64,000 nucleotides of DNA from Oxalobacteraceae bacterium (GTDB taxonomy: Bacteria > Pseudomonadota > Gammaproteobacteria > Burkholderiales > Burkholderiaceae_D). The notes under the pieces were generated by a model, which was not told the origin of the DNA, ran no database searches, and was given only the letters and a program-made list of their open reading frames with translations. Made by a program: the position numbers and the translations under genes. Location: positions 49,682 to 113,681 of the forward strand of contig CANFLV010000013.1 in NCBI GenBank assembly GCA_947448025.1. The letters run 5' to 3'. Shown in pieces: positions 1-7,748 of the stretch. Position 1 is the first letter of the stretch. Each line of letters starts with the position of its first letter.

Positions 1-750
1 GATGATCTGGTTGACCATCAGGTAATCACCGGCGTAACCGAGCGGCTTGGTATAGGTGCGAAAAACGAAAGGTGCGCGGAGCATCAAGGGATGCAATGCT
101 GCCTGGGCAAAGGCACGGTGCGCTGGCGCCAGTTCGGTCTCAACTTGCGCAGCCTCGCCTTCGAGCGCGGCAAAATAACTGCGGGTCCTTTCTACCAGCG
201 GCGCGGCCAGTTCGTAAAAATAATCGTTGCGCAGATGGCCGTTTTCTTTAGGCAGCGAGGCCGGCAAATCGACTTGCTCGACCCAGCGCGAAATTTCCGA
301 GAGATAGGCGCGCAATTCATTGACGACGATCTGGTAACTGCGGCCGATGCGAAAACGTCGCGCCCAATCCTCGACAAACATGCGCGCTTCCAGACCGACA
401 CCGGCCGGCGTCGTCAGGACTTCGCTGAGCTCGCGCCATTCATCGGTCAATGTGACCGAGACGATGGCGGTCAGGCCGGTATTGACGATATTGGTGATGA
501 CGGCTTTGCCGGAATAGGCGCTGCGGGTACTCTGGCGCACGGTCAGGTCGCTGAGCACTTCACTGACCTGGACGATGGAATACGGATTGTAGACTTCCAT
601 GACCAGTGATTTACGCTGCAGGTTCATGATCGTGCCGCGCACTGACTGCCCTTGAGAATTGAGGAAGGTAACGACCGGATCTATCTGGGACTTCGGCGAA
701 ACAGACAGATTTCGGGGAAATTCGGTCGGCGGAAGTGCGTTCTCTGACAT
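1..750 (-). CDS. N-terminal part of a PhcB-like SAM-dependent methyltransferase (edge-truncated)
   Basis: Translating the reverse strand from the ATG at 750 gives 250 uninterrupted codons running off the left edge, so the 3' end is missing. The first ~90 residues (start MSENALPPTEF) form a beta-rich, PilZ-like segment with the phrase RGTIMNLQRKSLVMEVYNP. After a helical linker, the sequence near the edge, YTKPLGYAGDYLMVNQII, resembles the entry to the methyltransferase domain of proteins annotated as extracellular factor (3-hydroxypalmitate methyl ester) biosynthesis, PhcB-like. The family assignment rests on this motif only, because the SAM-binding glycine loop lies outside the window. A function in quorum signalling is not established; many paralogues of this family have unknown substrates. 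It is divergent from icmF, with 356 bp between the starts. Confidence 0.6.
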   Translation of the reverse strand, partial: MSENALPPTEFPRNLSVSPKSQIDPVVTFLNSQGQSVRGTIMNLQRKSLVMEVYNPYSIVQVSEVLSDLTVRQSTRSAYSGKAVITNIVNTGLTAIVSVTLTDEWRELSEVLTTPAGVGLEARMFVEDWARRFRIGRSYQIVVNELRAYLSEISRWVEQVDLPASLPKENGHLRNDYFYELAAPLVERTRSYFAALEGEAAQVETELAPAHRAFAQAALHPLMLRAPFVFRTYTKPLGYAGDYLMVNQII

Positions 751-1036
751 GAGGTTGCTGGCGGGTTGGAGCGGCACTTTCAGAGGGCCGGGAACCACTG
801 ATGGTACACGGGCAGGTACAAGAGCAAGGCAGGTAAAAATTGAGGCAAACGCGGTGGATCGCTGTGCCGAACACCCCATCTACGGGCTCATTATGTTGAC
901 AGGAAGTCTACTATGGATCATCCGGAACAGCGGCTCAGTGTTGCGAAATTAATAATGAAACTGAGGCGCGCGTTTATCTTTCGACTGGCGCGCTGATGAC
1001 ATTTGCACCGACAATTTCCGGCTATACTTGTGATGC

Positions 1037-1052
1037 TTGACGTTAACGTCAA
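1037..1052. promoter_or_regulatory. 16-bp perfect palindrome, LiuR-like operator candidate
   Basis: TTGACGTTAACGTCAA is a perfect 16-bp palindrome 54 bp before the icmF start. It matches what I recall of the consensus for LiuR, the MerR-family regulator of branched-chain amino acid and acyl-CoA catabolism. A promoter can be read through it: TTGACG (1037-1042), 16-bp spacer, CATAAT (1059-1064), so a bound protein would cover the -35 and spacer. No liuR gene lies in the window. The palindrome is seen directly; the regulator is inferred. Confidence 0.6.
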
Positions 1053-1106
1053 TCCGACCATAATCAAGACAATATGCGCCGCAGTGCGCAAGCCCCTGGA
1101 GATGCC

Positions 1107-4100
1107 ATGACCGACCTGTCCGACGCAAAGAAGCTGACCGAGTACAAACCCGCCAACAAAGTCCGCTTTGTCACGGCGGCGTCGCTGTTCGATGGCCACG
1201 ATGCCTCGATCAACATCATGCGTCGCATCCTCATGGCCAATGGCGCCGAAGTGATCCATCTCGGCCATAACCGCTCGGTCGATGAAATCGTCACGGCAGC
1301 GCTGCAGGAAGACGTGCAAGGCATCGCGATCTCGAGCTACCAGGGTGGCCATGTCGAATATTTCAAGTACATGATCGATTTGCTGCGCGAGCGCGGTGGC
1401 GCGCACATCAAGGTTTTTGGCGGCGGCGGCGGCGTGATCGTGGCCGATGAAATCGCCGAGCTGCATGCGTATGGTGTTACGCGCATCTTCAGCCCGGAAG
1501 ATGGCCAGCGCATGGGACTCGTCGGCATGATCCTGTCCATGATGCAGCAATGCGATGTCGACCTGTCGGCGTTTGCGCCGACCTCACTGGCAGCACTGGC
1601 GGGCGCGGATGTCGCGGCCAAGCATCGGCCGCTGGCGCAGTTGATTACTGCGCTCGAAAATGACAAGGCGGGCGCGAGCCTGAAGGCCGAATTGCTGGCT
1701 GCTGCGGCGCCGTTGAAAATCCCGACACTGGGCATCACTGGCACCGGCGGCGCCGGTAAATCCTCGCTCACCGATGAACTGATCCGGCGTTTGCGCCTCG
1801 ATCAGGACGATGCACTCAATATCGCGCTGATCTCGATCGACCCTTCACGGCGCAAATCCGGCGGCGCGCTGCTCGGCGACCGCATCCGCATGAATGCGAT
1901 CAATCCCTGGGGCGGTGCGCATGGCGTGAACCGTGTTTTCATGCGCTCGCTGGCCACGCGCGAAGCCGGTTCGGAAATTTCCCCGGCGCTGCCGGACGTG
2001 ATCGCCGCCTGCAAGCTGGCCGGCTTTGACCTGATCATCGTCGAGACCTCCGGCATCGGCCAGGGCGACGCTGCCATCGTGCAGCATGTCGACGCGAGTT
2101 TGTATGTGATGACGCCGGAATTCGGCGCGGCCTCCCAGCTCGAAAAAATTGACATGCTTGATTTTGCTGACTTCATCGCGATCAATAAATTCGACCGGCG
2201 CGGCTCGCAAGACGCGCTGCGTGACGTAGCCAAGCAATACCAGCGTAATCGTGAGCTGTGGACGCAGCCGTCGGAAGCCATGCCGGTCTACGGCACGCAG
2301 GCATCGCGCTTTAATGACGATGGCGTGACCGCCTTGTATCAGGGTTTGCTGGAGAAGCTGACGGGCTTGGGCTTGCATGCACATCCCGGCAAACTGGCAA
2401 AAGTCAGCGTGCGTTTTTCGTCCAACAAGAACGCCATCGTGCCGCCGGCGCGCAGCCGCTATCTCGCGGAAATCGCCGATACCGTGCGCGGTTATCACCG
2501 CTTCACGGCAAAGAATGTGCGTCTAGCGCGTGAACGCCAGCAGCTGCAGGAAAGCAAACGCATGCTCGCTGCTGCAGGCAAGCATGCCGATTTCGATGAC
2601 CTTATCAGCGAGCGCGATCAGCAGCTCGATGGCGGCGCAAATAAATTACTGGCGCAGTGGCCGGCCATGCAGGCCGCCTATGCCGGCGACGATTACGTCG
2701 TCAAGATCCGCGACAAGGAAATCCGTACGCGCCTCGTGCACACCACCTTGTCGGGCACGAAAATCCGCAAGGTCGCCTTGCCGCGCTTCGAAGATCATGG
2801 CGAAATCCTGCGCTTTCTGCTGCTGGAAAACGTGCCAGGCTCGTTTCCGTACACGGCCGGCGTGTTCGCCTTCAAACGGGAAAATGAAGACCCGACGCGC
2901 ATGTTCGCCGGCGAGGGCGATGCCTTCCGCACGAACCGCCGCTTTAAACTCGTCTCGGCCGGCATGGACGCAAAACGTCTGTCGACCGCCTTCGATTCCG
3001 TCACGCTCTATGGTGCCGATCCGGCGCTGCGTCCCGACATCTACGGCAAGGTCGGCAATTCCGGAGTCTCAGTCGCCACGCTCGACGACATGAAAGTGCT
3101 CTATGACGGCTTTGATCTGACGAGTCCGTCGACCTCTGTGTCGATGACGATCAATGGCCCGGCGCCGACGATACTGGCGATGTTCATGAATACCGCGATT
3201 GACCAGAATCTCGACAAATTCAAGTCTGATAACGGCCGCGAACCGACCGCAGACGAAGCCGCGAAGATCAAAGCCTGGGTACTGCAGAATGTGCGGGGCA
3301 CGGTGCAGGCCGACATCTTGAAGGAAGACCAGGGCCAGAACACCTGCATCTTCTCGACCGAGTTTTCGCTCAAGGTCATGGGCGATATCCAGCAATACTT
3401 CGTGCACCAGCAGGTCCGTAATTTCTACTCGGTGTCGATCTCCGGTTATCACATCGCCGAAGCCGGTGCGAATCCGATTTCGCAAACTGCCTTTACGCTC
3501 TCGAACGGCTTCACGCTGGTCGAAGCCTATCTTGCGCGTGGCATGCACATCGATGACTTCGCACCGAACCTGTCCTTCTTCTTCAGTAATGGCATGGACC
3601 CGGAATACACAGTGCTCGGGCGCGTGGCGCGGCGCATCTGGGCCGTGGCGATGAAAGAAAAATACGGCGCCAATGAGCGCGCACAGAAGCTGAAATATCA
3701 CATCCAGACTTCCGGGCGCTCGCTGCATGCGCAGGAAATCGACTTCAACGATATCCGCACCACGCTGCAGGCATTGATCGCGATTTACGATAACTGCAAT
3801 TCGCTGCACACGAACGCCTATGATGAAGCGATCACTACGCCGACAGATGAATCCGTACGCCGCGCCTTGGCGATCCAGCTGATCATCAATCGCGAATGGG
3901 GTCTCGCGAAAAACGAGAATCCGAACCAGGGCAGCTTCATCATCGATGAACTCACCGACCTCGTCGAAGAAGCCGTGATGCAGGAGTTCGAACGCATCGC
4001 CGAACGCGGCGGCGTGCTCGGCGCGATGGAGACCGGCTACCAGCGCGGCAAGATTCAGGAAGAGTCGATGCTCTACGAGCATCAGAAGCATGACGGCACG

Positions 4101-4394
4101 CTGCCCATTATCGGTGTGAACACCTTCCGTAACCCGAAAGCGTCGAACGAGCCGCAAAAGATCGAACTTGCGCGTTCGACCAGCGAAGAAAAGGAATCGC
4201 AGCTGGCGCGACTGGCGAGCTTCCACGCCCAGCATGCCGCCGCAGCCCCCGCCATGCTGGCCGCATTGCAGCAAGTCGTCATCGAAGACGGCAATGTCTT
4301 CGAAAAATTGATGGAAGCGGTGCGCGTTTGCTCGCTCGGGCAGATTACTGATGCGCTGTTTGAAGTCGGCGGGCAGTACCGGCGCAGCATGTAA
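1107..4394 (+). CDS. icmF: Fused isobutyryl-CoA mutase with built-in G-protein chaperone (IcmF)
   Basis: A 1095-residue adenosylcobalamin-dependent mutase that interconverts isobutyryl-CoA and butyryl-CoA (some members also pivalyl/isovaleryl-CoA). Domain order is diagnostic: an N-terminal B12-binding domain with [11 protein letters not shown] (around residue 30; the His is the lower cobalt ligand) and VIHLGHN; a MeaI-type GTPase with P-loop GTGGAGKS (about 211-219); then the substrate-binding barrel with [20 protein letters not shown]. The fusion of chaperone between the two mutase parts distinguishes it from methylmalonyl-CoA mutase. The ATG at 1107 is preferred over 1074 because GGAG lies just upstream and the length then fits the family (about 1090). 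A Rho-independent terminator follows at 4413-4449, so it is probably transcribed alone. Confidence 0.93.
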   Translation: MTDLSDAKKLTEYKPANKVRFVTAASLFDGHDASINIMRRILMANGAEVIHLGHNRSVDEIVTAALQEDVQGIAISSYQGGHVEYFKYMIDLLRERGGAHIKVFGGGGGVIVADEIAELHAYGVTRIFSPEDGQRMGLVGMILSMMQQCDVDLSAFAPTSLAALAGADVAAKHRPLAQLITALENDKAGASLKAELLAAAAPLKIPTLGITGTGGAGKSSLTDELIRRLRLDQDDALNIALISIDPSRRKSGGALLGDRIRMNAINPWGGAHGVNRVFMRSLATREAGSEISPALPDVIAACKLAGFDLIIVETSGIGQGDAAIVQHVDASLYVMTPEFGAASQLEKIDMLDFADFIAINKFDRRGSQDALRDVAKQYQRNRELWTQPSEAMPVYGTQASRFNDDGVTALYQGLLEKLTGLGLHAHPGKLAKVSVRFSSNKNAIVPPARSRYLAEIADTVRGYHRFTAKNVRLARERQQLQESKRMLAAAGKHADFDDLISERDQQLDGGANKLLAQWPAMQAAYAGDDYVVKIRDKEIRTRLVHTTLSGTKIRKVALPRFEDHGEILRFLLLENVPGSFPYTAGVFAFKRENEDPTRMFAGEGDAFRTNRRFKLVSAGMDAKRLSTAFDSVTLYGADPALRPDIYGKVGNSGVSVATLDDMKVLYDGFDLTSPSTSVSMTINGPAPTILAMFMNTAIDQNLDKFKSDNGREPTADEAAKIKAWVLQNVRGTVQADILKEDQGQNTCIFSTEFSLKVMGDIQQYFVHQQVRNFYSVSISGYHIAEAGANPISQTAFTLSNGFTLVEAYLARGMHIDDFAPNLSFFFSNGMDPEYTVLGRVARRIWAVAMKEKYGANERAQKLKYHIQTSGRSLHAQEIDFNDIRTTLQALIAIYDNCNSLHTNAYDEAITTPTDESVRRALAIQLIINREWGLAKNENPNQGSFIIDELTDLVEEAVMQEFERIAERGGVLGAMETGYQRGKIQEESMLYEHQKHDGTLPIIGVNTFRNPKASNEPQKIELARSTSEEKESQLARLASFHAQHAAAAPAMLAALQQVVIEDGNVFEKLMEAVRVCSLGQITDALFEVGGQYRRSM

Positions 4395-4412
4395 GTACTG
4401 GTAGCTTCATTT

Positions 4413-4449
4413 AAATCGCTGGCGCAAAACTTGCCCCAGCGATTTTTTT
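4413..4449 (+). terminator. Rho-independent terminator of icmF
   Basis: Inverted repeat AAATCGCTGG / CCAGCGATTT (4413-4422 and 4436-4445) with a 13-nt loop, running straight into seven Ts (4443-4449), 19 bp after the icmF stop codon. Confidence 0.85.
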
Positions 4450-4538
4450 CGCCTGCGGGTGGCATAATGCGGGATTCCTGCATGCCACGGCGCGCTCATT
4501 GCGACCGCAGCCACTGCGCGCAATCCTGAAACGCCCAC

Positions 4539-5126
4539 ATGACCACGCCTGTCGTTCCGCCTGATTCTCTGCCTGCTTCCCCTACCACGCCCGGCCCGGC
4601 CGCGCTGTTCTTCGGCTTTTCGCGTATTGCAATGTCGGGCTTTGGCGGCGTCTTGCCATTTGCATATCGCGCAGTAGTCGAACAGCGTAAATGGCTCACG
4701 CCCGTCGAATTCACCGAAAAGCTCGCCGCCAGCCAGCTCTTGCCGGGGCCGACAATTTGCAATGTGGCGCTGATGATCGGCGCGCATTTTGCCGGACTGC
4801 GCGGCGCAGCTGCCGCCTTGGCGGGCATGATTACCGGCCCCTTCCTGATCGTGATGAGCCTGGGCATGCTGTACCAGCGCTATGGTGAATTACCCTTGAT
4901 TCGCGCCGGGCTCAGCGGCATGACGGCGGTCGCTGTCGGCCTCATTGCCAGTACCGCGATCAAGATGTCGCTGCCCCTGCTGAAGCCGGGCAAGAGCCGC
5001 ATACCGAATATCGCATTCGCGCTGCTTGGATTTGTCGGCATGGGCCTGCTGAAGTTACCGATGTTCGAAGTCATCGCGGTGCTCGCGCCGCTCTGCATAG
5101 GCTACGCTTACTGGAAAGGCCGCTAA
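4539..5126 (+). CDS. chrA: Chromate transporter, N-terminal half-type subunit
   Basis: A 195-residue membrane protein of the CHR (chromate ion transporter) superfamily, short-chain type. Motifs are FFGFSRIAMSGFGGVLPFA near the N-terminus and QLLPGPTICNVALMIG, followed by several hydrophobic segments. Short-chain members occur as adjacent pairs that together correspond to one full ChrA; the second subunit follows directly, with TAATG sharing one base between stop and start. The pair is thought to export chromate with proton exchange at the inner membrane, but many paralogues are untested and sulfate-related roles are possible. The start has only a weak ribosome-binding site; no better ATG is in frame nearby. 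Confidence 0.88.
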   Translation: MTTPVVPPDSLPASPTTPGPAALFFGFSRIAMSGFGGVLPFAYRAVVEQRKWLTPVEFTEKLAASQLLPGPTICNVALMIGAHFAGLRGAAAALAGMITGPFLIVMSLGMLYQRYGELPLIRAGLSGMTAVAVGLIASTAIKMSLPLLKPGKSRIPNIAFALLGFVGMGLLKLPMFEVIAVLAPLCIGYAYWKGR

Positions 5127-5659
5127 TGGACGAACCGATCACCCTCTGGGAAATTGCCCTGCATTTCGGGCTGCTGTCGCTGATGGCCGTTGGCGGCGGC
5201 GTCGTGCTGCTGGCGCCGGAACTGCATCTTTATGTCGTCGATATCCACAAACTGATGACCAGCGAACAGTTCACCGCAGCGTATTCGATCGCGCAAGCCT
5301 CGCCAGGGCCGAACCTTTTATATGTCAGCCTGCTCGGTGCGCAAATCGCCGGCTGGCCGGGCGCGATCCTGATCACCTTGGCCGTGATCCTGCCGACTTC
5401 GGTGGTGACGCTGCTGTTCGTGAAAGCCAGCGCGCGCCATGGCGATAGCGCCTTAGGACGCGCGATGCGCCACGGTCTGGTGCCGCTGTCGGTCGGCCTG
5501 CTATTCGCCGGCGCCTGGGTGCTGGGCGTGGCCTCATCGCTCAACGGGCGCGGACTGGCGGTCGTCGCAGTGACGATCCTGCTGATACTGCGCACGAAAA
5601 TCAATCCCATCGTCCTCATCAGCGCTGGCGCCATCGCCGGCATGCTCGGTTTTACTTAA
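5126..5659 (+). CDS. chrA: Chromate transporter, C-terminal half-type subunit
   Basis: A 177-residue partner of the preceding subunit. It carries the second CHR-domain signature, MAVGGGVVLLAPELHLYVV and QASPGPNLLYVSLLGAQIAGWPGA, with about five hydrophobic segments and inverted topology expected relative to the first half. Its start overlaps the upstream stop by one base, so translation is very probably coupled. The stop is in TTAA (5656-5659), which is also the stop region of the convergent FAD dehydrogenase gene, so the two coding regions overlap by four bases. Confidence 0.88.
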   Translation: MDEPITLWEIALHFGLLSLMAVGGGVVLLAPELHLYVVDIHKLMTSEQFTAAYSIAQASPGPNLLYVSLLGAQIAGWPGAILITLAVILPTSVVTLLFVKASARHGDSALGRAMRHGLVPLSVGLLFAGAWVLGVASSLNGRGLAVVAVTILLILRTKINPIVLISAGAIAGMLGFT

Positions 5660-7260
5660 TCGGCGAGCATCGCCAAGCCCAGCGCTTCCGCCACACGGAT
5701 GCCGTCGATCGCAGCTGACATGATGCCGCCGGCATAACCGGCGCCTTCGCCGGCCGGATACAGGCCGCGCGTATTCAGGCTTTGCAGATCATCGTCTTTA
5801 CGCTTGATGCGGATTGGCGATGAGGTGCGCGTCTCGACACCGGTCAGCACTGCGTCATGCATAGAGAAACCCTTGATCTGCTTATCGAAGGCCGGCAAGG
5901 CTTCACGGATCGCCGTGATCGCATAATCAGGCAAGACCGTATTGAGACTGCCCAGATGCACGCCCGGCTTGTACGACGGCTGGACGCTGCCGAATTCGGT
6001 CGACGGCCGGTCTGCAATGAAGTCGCCCACCAGCTGGCCCGGCGCATCATACGTGCCGCCGCCGACTTCATAAGCGCGCGACTCCCATTCACGCTGGAAG
6101 GCGATGCCGGCCAGCGGATGACCGGGATAATCGGCCGGCGTGATGCCGACCACGATGCCGCTATTGGCATTGCGTTCATTGCGCGAATACTGGCTCATGC
6201 CATTGGTGACGACACGGCCCGGCTCGGACGTCGCCGCGACCACGGTGCCGCCCGGGCACATGCAGAAGCTGTACACGGAACGGCCATTTTGCGCATGATG
6301 CACGAGCTTGTAATCGGCCGCGCCGAGCATGGGGTGACCGGCAAATTTACCGAAGCGGCAGTTATCGATCAGCGACTGCGGATGCTCGATGCGAAAGCCG
6401 AGCGAGAATGGCTTGGCTTCGACATACACGCCGCAGTCATACAGCATCTGGAAGGTATCGCGTGCGCTGTGGCCGATAGCCAGCACGACATGCTTTGCTG
6501 CGAGCTCTTCGCCGCCGGCCAGCACGACACCGCGCATCTGGCCATCTTCGATGTGCAGCTTCTCGACCTTGGTCTCGAAACGGAATTCACCGCCGAGCTG
6601 CTCGATCTGGGCGCGCATCAGCTCGACCATTTTTACGAGGCGGAAGGTACCGATGTGGGGTTTACTGACATACAGGATTTCTTCAGGCGCATCGGCCTTG
6701 ACGAATTCATGCAGCACCTTGCGGCCGTAATGCTTGGGGTCCTTGACCTGGCTCCAGAGCTTGCCGTCGGAAAAAGTCCCGGCGCCGCCTTCACCGAACT
6801 GCACATTCGACTCCGGATGCAGCTCGCGTTTGCGCCACAAACCAAACGTATCCTTGGTGCGTTCGCGAACCGATTTGCCGCGCTCGAGGATGATGGGCCG
6901 AAAGCCCATTTGCGCCAGGATCAGGCCGGCGAAAATGCCGCAGGGGCCGGTGCCGATGACGACCGGACGCTCACTCAATCCGGCCGGTGCGTGCGCGACG
7001 AATTTGTAACTGGTGTCGGGCGTGATCGAGACATGGTTATTGCCTTGCAGGCGCTGCTTGACCGTGGCCTCGTCGCGCAACTCCACATCGATCGTGTAAA
7101 TGAAAATGATGGCCGACTTCTTGCGCGCATCATAGGCACGGCGGTAAATCGTATAACCGAGCAGGTCGGCTTCCGGCACGGTCAGGCGCGCAAGGATTGC
7201 AGCAGTCAGTTCGGCGTCGGTGTGGTCGAGCGGGAGTTGTACTTCAGTGAGTCGCAGCAT
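5656..7260 (-). CDS. FAD-dependent dehydrogenase of the COG2509 type
   Basis: A 534-residue flavoprotein of uncharacterised function. After an N-terminal ~90 residue alpha/beta segment (MLRLTEVQLPLDHTDAEL), it has a dinucleotide-binding motif VVIGTGPCGIFAGLILAQMG, then NVQFGEGGAGTFSDGKLWSQ, a hallmark of this family, and a C-terminal GLYPAGEGAGYAGGIMSAA FAD-binding stretch. The substrate is unknown. The reading frame stays open upstream to 7545, but that part lies inside the inserted repeat element, so the ATG at 7260 is the real start. The element begins only 34 bp upstream of this start and may have separated the gene from its original promoter. Confidence 0.85.
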   Translation of the reverse strand: MLRLTEVQLPLDHTDAELTAAILARLTVPEADLLGYTIYRRAYDARKKSAIIFIYTIDVELRDEATVKQRLQGNNHVSITPDTSYKFVAHAPAGLSERPVVIGTGPCGIFAGLILAQMGFRPIILERGKSVRERTKDTFGLWRKRELHPESNVQFGEGGAGTFSDGKLWSQVKDPKHYGRKVLHEFVKADAPEEILYVSKPHIGTFRLVKMVELMRAQIEQLGGEFRFETKVEKLHIEDGQMRGVVLAGGEELAAKHVVLAIGHSARDTFQMLYDCGVYVEAKPFSLGFRIEHPQSLIDNCRFGKFAGHPMLGAADYKLVHHAQNGRSVYSFCMCPGGTVVAATSEPGRVVTNGMSQYSRNERNANSGIVVGITPADYPGHPLAGIAFQREWESRAYEVGGGTYDAPGQLVGDFIADRPSTEFGSVQPSYKPGVHLGSLNTVLPDYAITAIREALPAFDKQIKGFSMHDAVLTGVETRTSSPIRIKRKDDDLQSLNTRGLYPAGEGAGYAGGIMSAAIDGIRVAEALGLAMLAD

Positions 7261-7371
7261 GCAGGTTTTCCAGCTAAATAGAGCGTCAGAGGCTAATGCC
7301 GTTAAGTTAAGAAAAATAAGTTTAATTTGGCCGATTAGATTTAAGAATGCTTCGACCTCACTGCCCGGCAC

Positions 7372-7427
7372 CCGCCCTGCGCGCCACATGCCGGCTGAAT
7401 TTTTAAGGGATGTGGCGCGCAGGGCGG
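7372..7427. repeat. 18-bp perfect inverted repeat inside the MITE
   Basis: CCGCCCTGCGCGCCACAT (7372-7389) and its exact complement (7410-7427) flank a 20-nt A+T-rich loop. It would fold as a very stable stem-loop in either transcript. Confidence 0.9.
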
Positions 7428-7510
7428 ATGCCTCTGACAGTCCAGCGTGGCACAGCCAGCGACCCAGCCGGATGGGGTTTTGAATTAGTCGCGCTTCAAC
7501 GCTGGCCCCA

Positions 7511-7580
7511 GAGATAGGGGTATCGGGTGCCGCCAGGCTTAACAAGTCACCAGTCTGGCGGCGCCCGATACCCCTGTCTC
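7511..7580. repeat. 26-bp near-perfect inverted repeat inside the MITE
   Basis: Arms 7511-7536 and 7555-7580 are complementary at 24 of 26 positions, and the two exceptions allow G-U pairs in one of the two possible transcripts. The loop is 18 nt. Wobble-compatible mismatches suggest the fold has been kept as RNA, which is inference. Confidence 0.85.
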
Positions 7581-7695
7581 GATCTGATGCAGTTAAAAAC
7601 CTTCACGCAATCTGCTCCCGGCCTGCCACCATTCTATTCAGGCAGCGCTTCCCAGAGAGGGCCTGCGAAAACCATTAACTTAACGGCATTAGCGT

Positions 7696-7720
7696 CAGAG
7701 GCCGCAGGGACGGGCCTCTG
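7696..7720. repeat. Stem-loop at the MITE insertion point
   Basis: CAGAGGCC (7696-7703) pairs with GGCCTCTG (7713-7720) around a 9-nt loop. The left arm overlaps the target duplication, so the element inserted at the edge of a pre-existing hairpin. No T-tract follows on either strand, so a classical terminator is doubtful. Confidence 0.6.
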
Positions 7721-7748
7721 AAAAGCACTATTTTACTCCAGCCCGACC

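Larger units (their letters stand above)
7283..7702. mobile_element. 398-bp IS4-type MITE with 17-bp inverted ends and 11-bp target duplication
   Basis: The element spans 7294-7691. Its ends are a perfect 17-bp inverted repeat, TAATGCCGTTAAGTTAA at 7294-7310 and its complement at 7675-7691. It is flanked by the direct repeat GCGTCAGAGGC at 7283-7293 and 7692-7702, an 11-bp target-site duplication. Both the terminal sequence starting TAATGCCG and a duplication of 10-13 bp are typical of the IS4 family. No transposase reading frame fits inside, so it is a non-autonomous (MITE-like) copy needing a transposase in trans. The interior carries two very strong stem-loops. It lies between the photolyase and FAD dehydrogenase genes. 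Confidence 0.88.

Noticed and set aside
3069..4274. 401-codon open frame on the minus strand inside icmF
   Set aside because: It is opposite a clearly coding IcmF domain, has no ribosome-binding site and its composition (His/Arg/Asp-rich) is that of an antisense frame in GC-rich DNA.
5857..7281. 474-codon open frame on the plus strand opposite the FAD dehydrogenase
   Set aside because: The minus-strand protein carries intact FAD motifs; this frame shows none of any family and is a mirror frame.
7261..7545. N-terminal extension of the FAD dehydrogenase through the repeat element
   Set aside because: The extension is encoded by the inserted MITE; the family N-terminus begins at the ATG at 7260.
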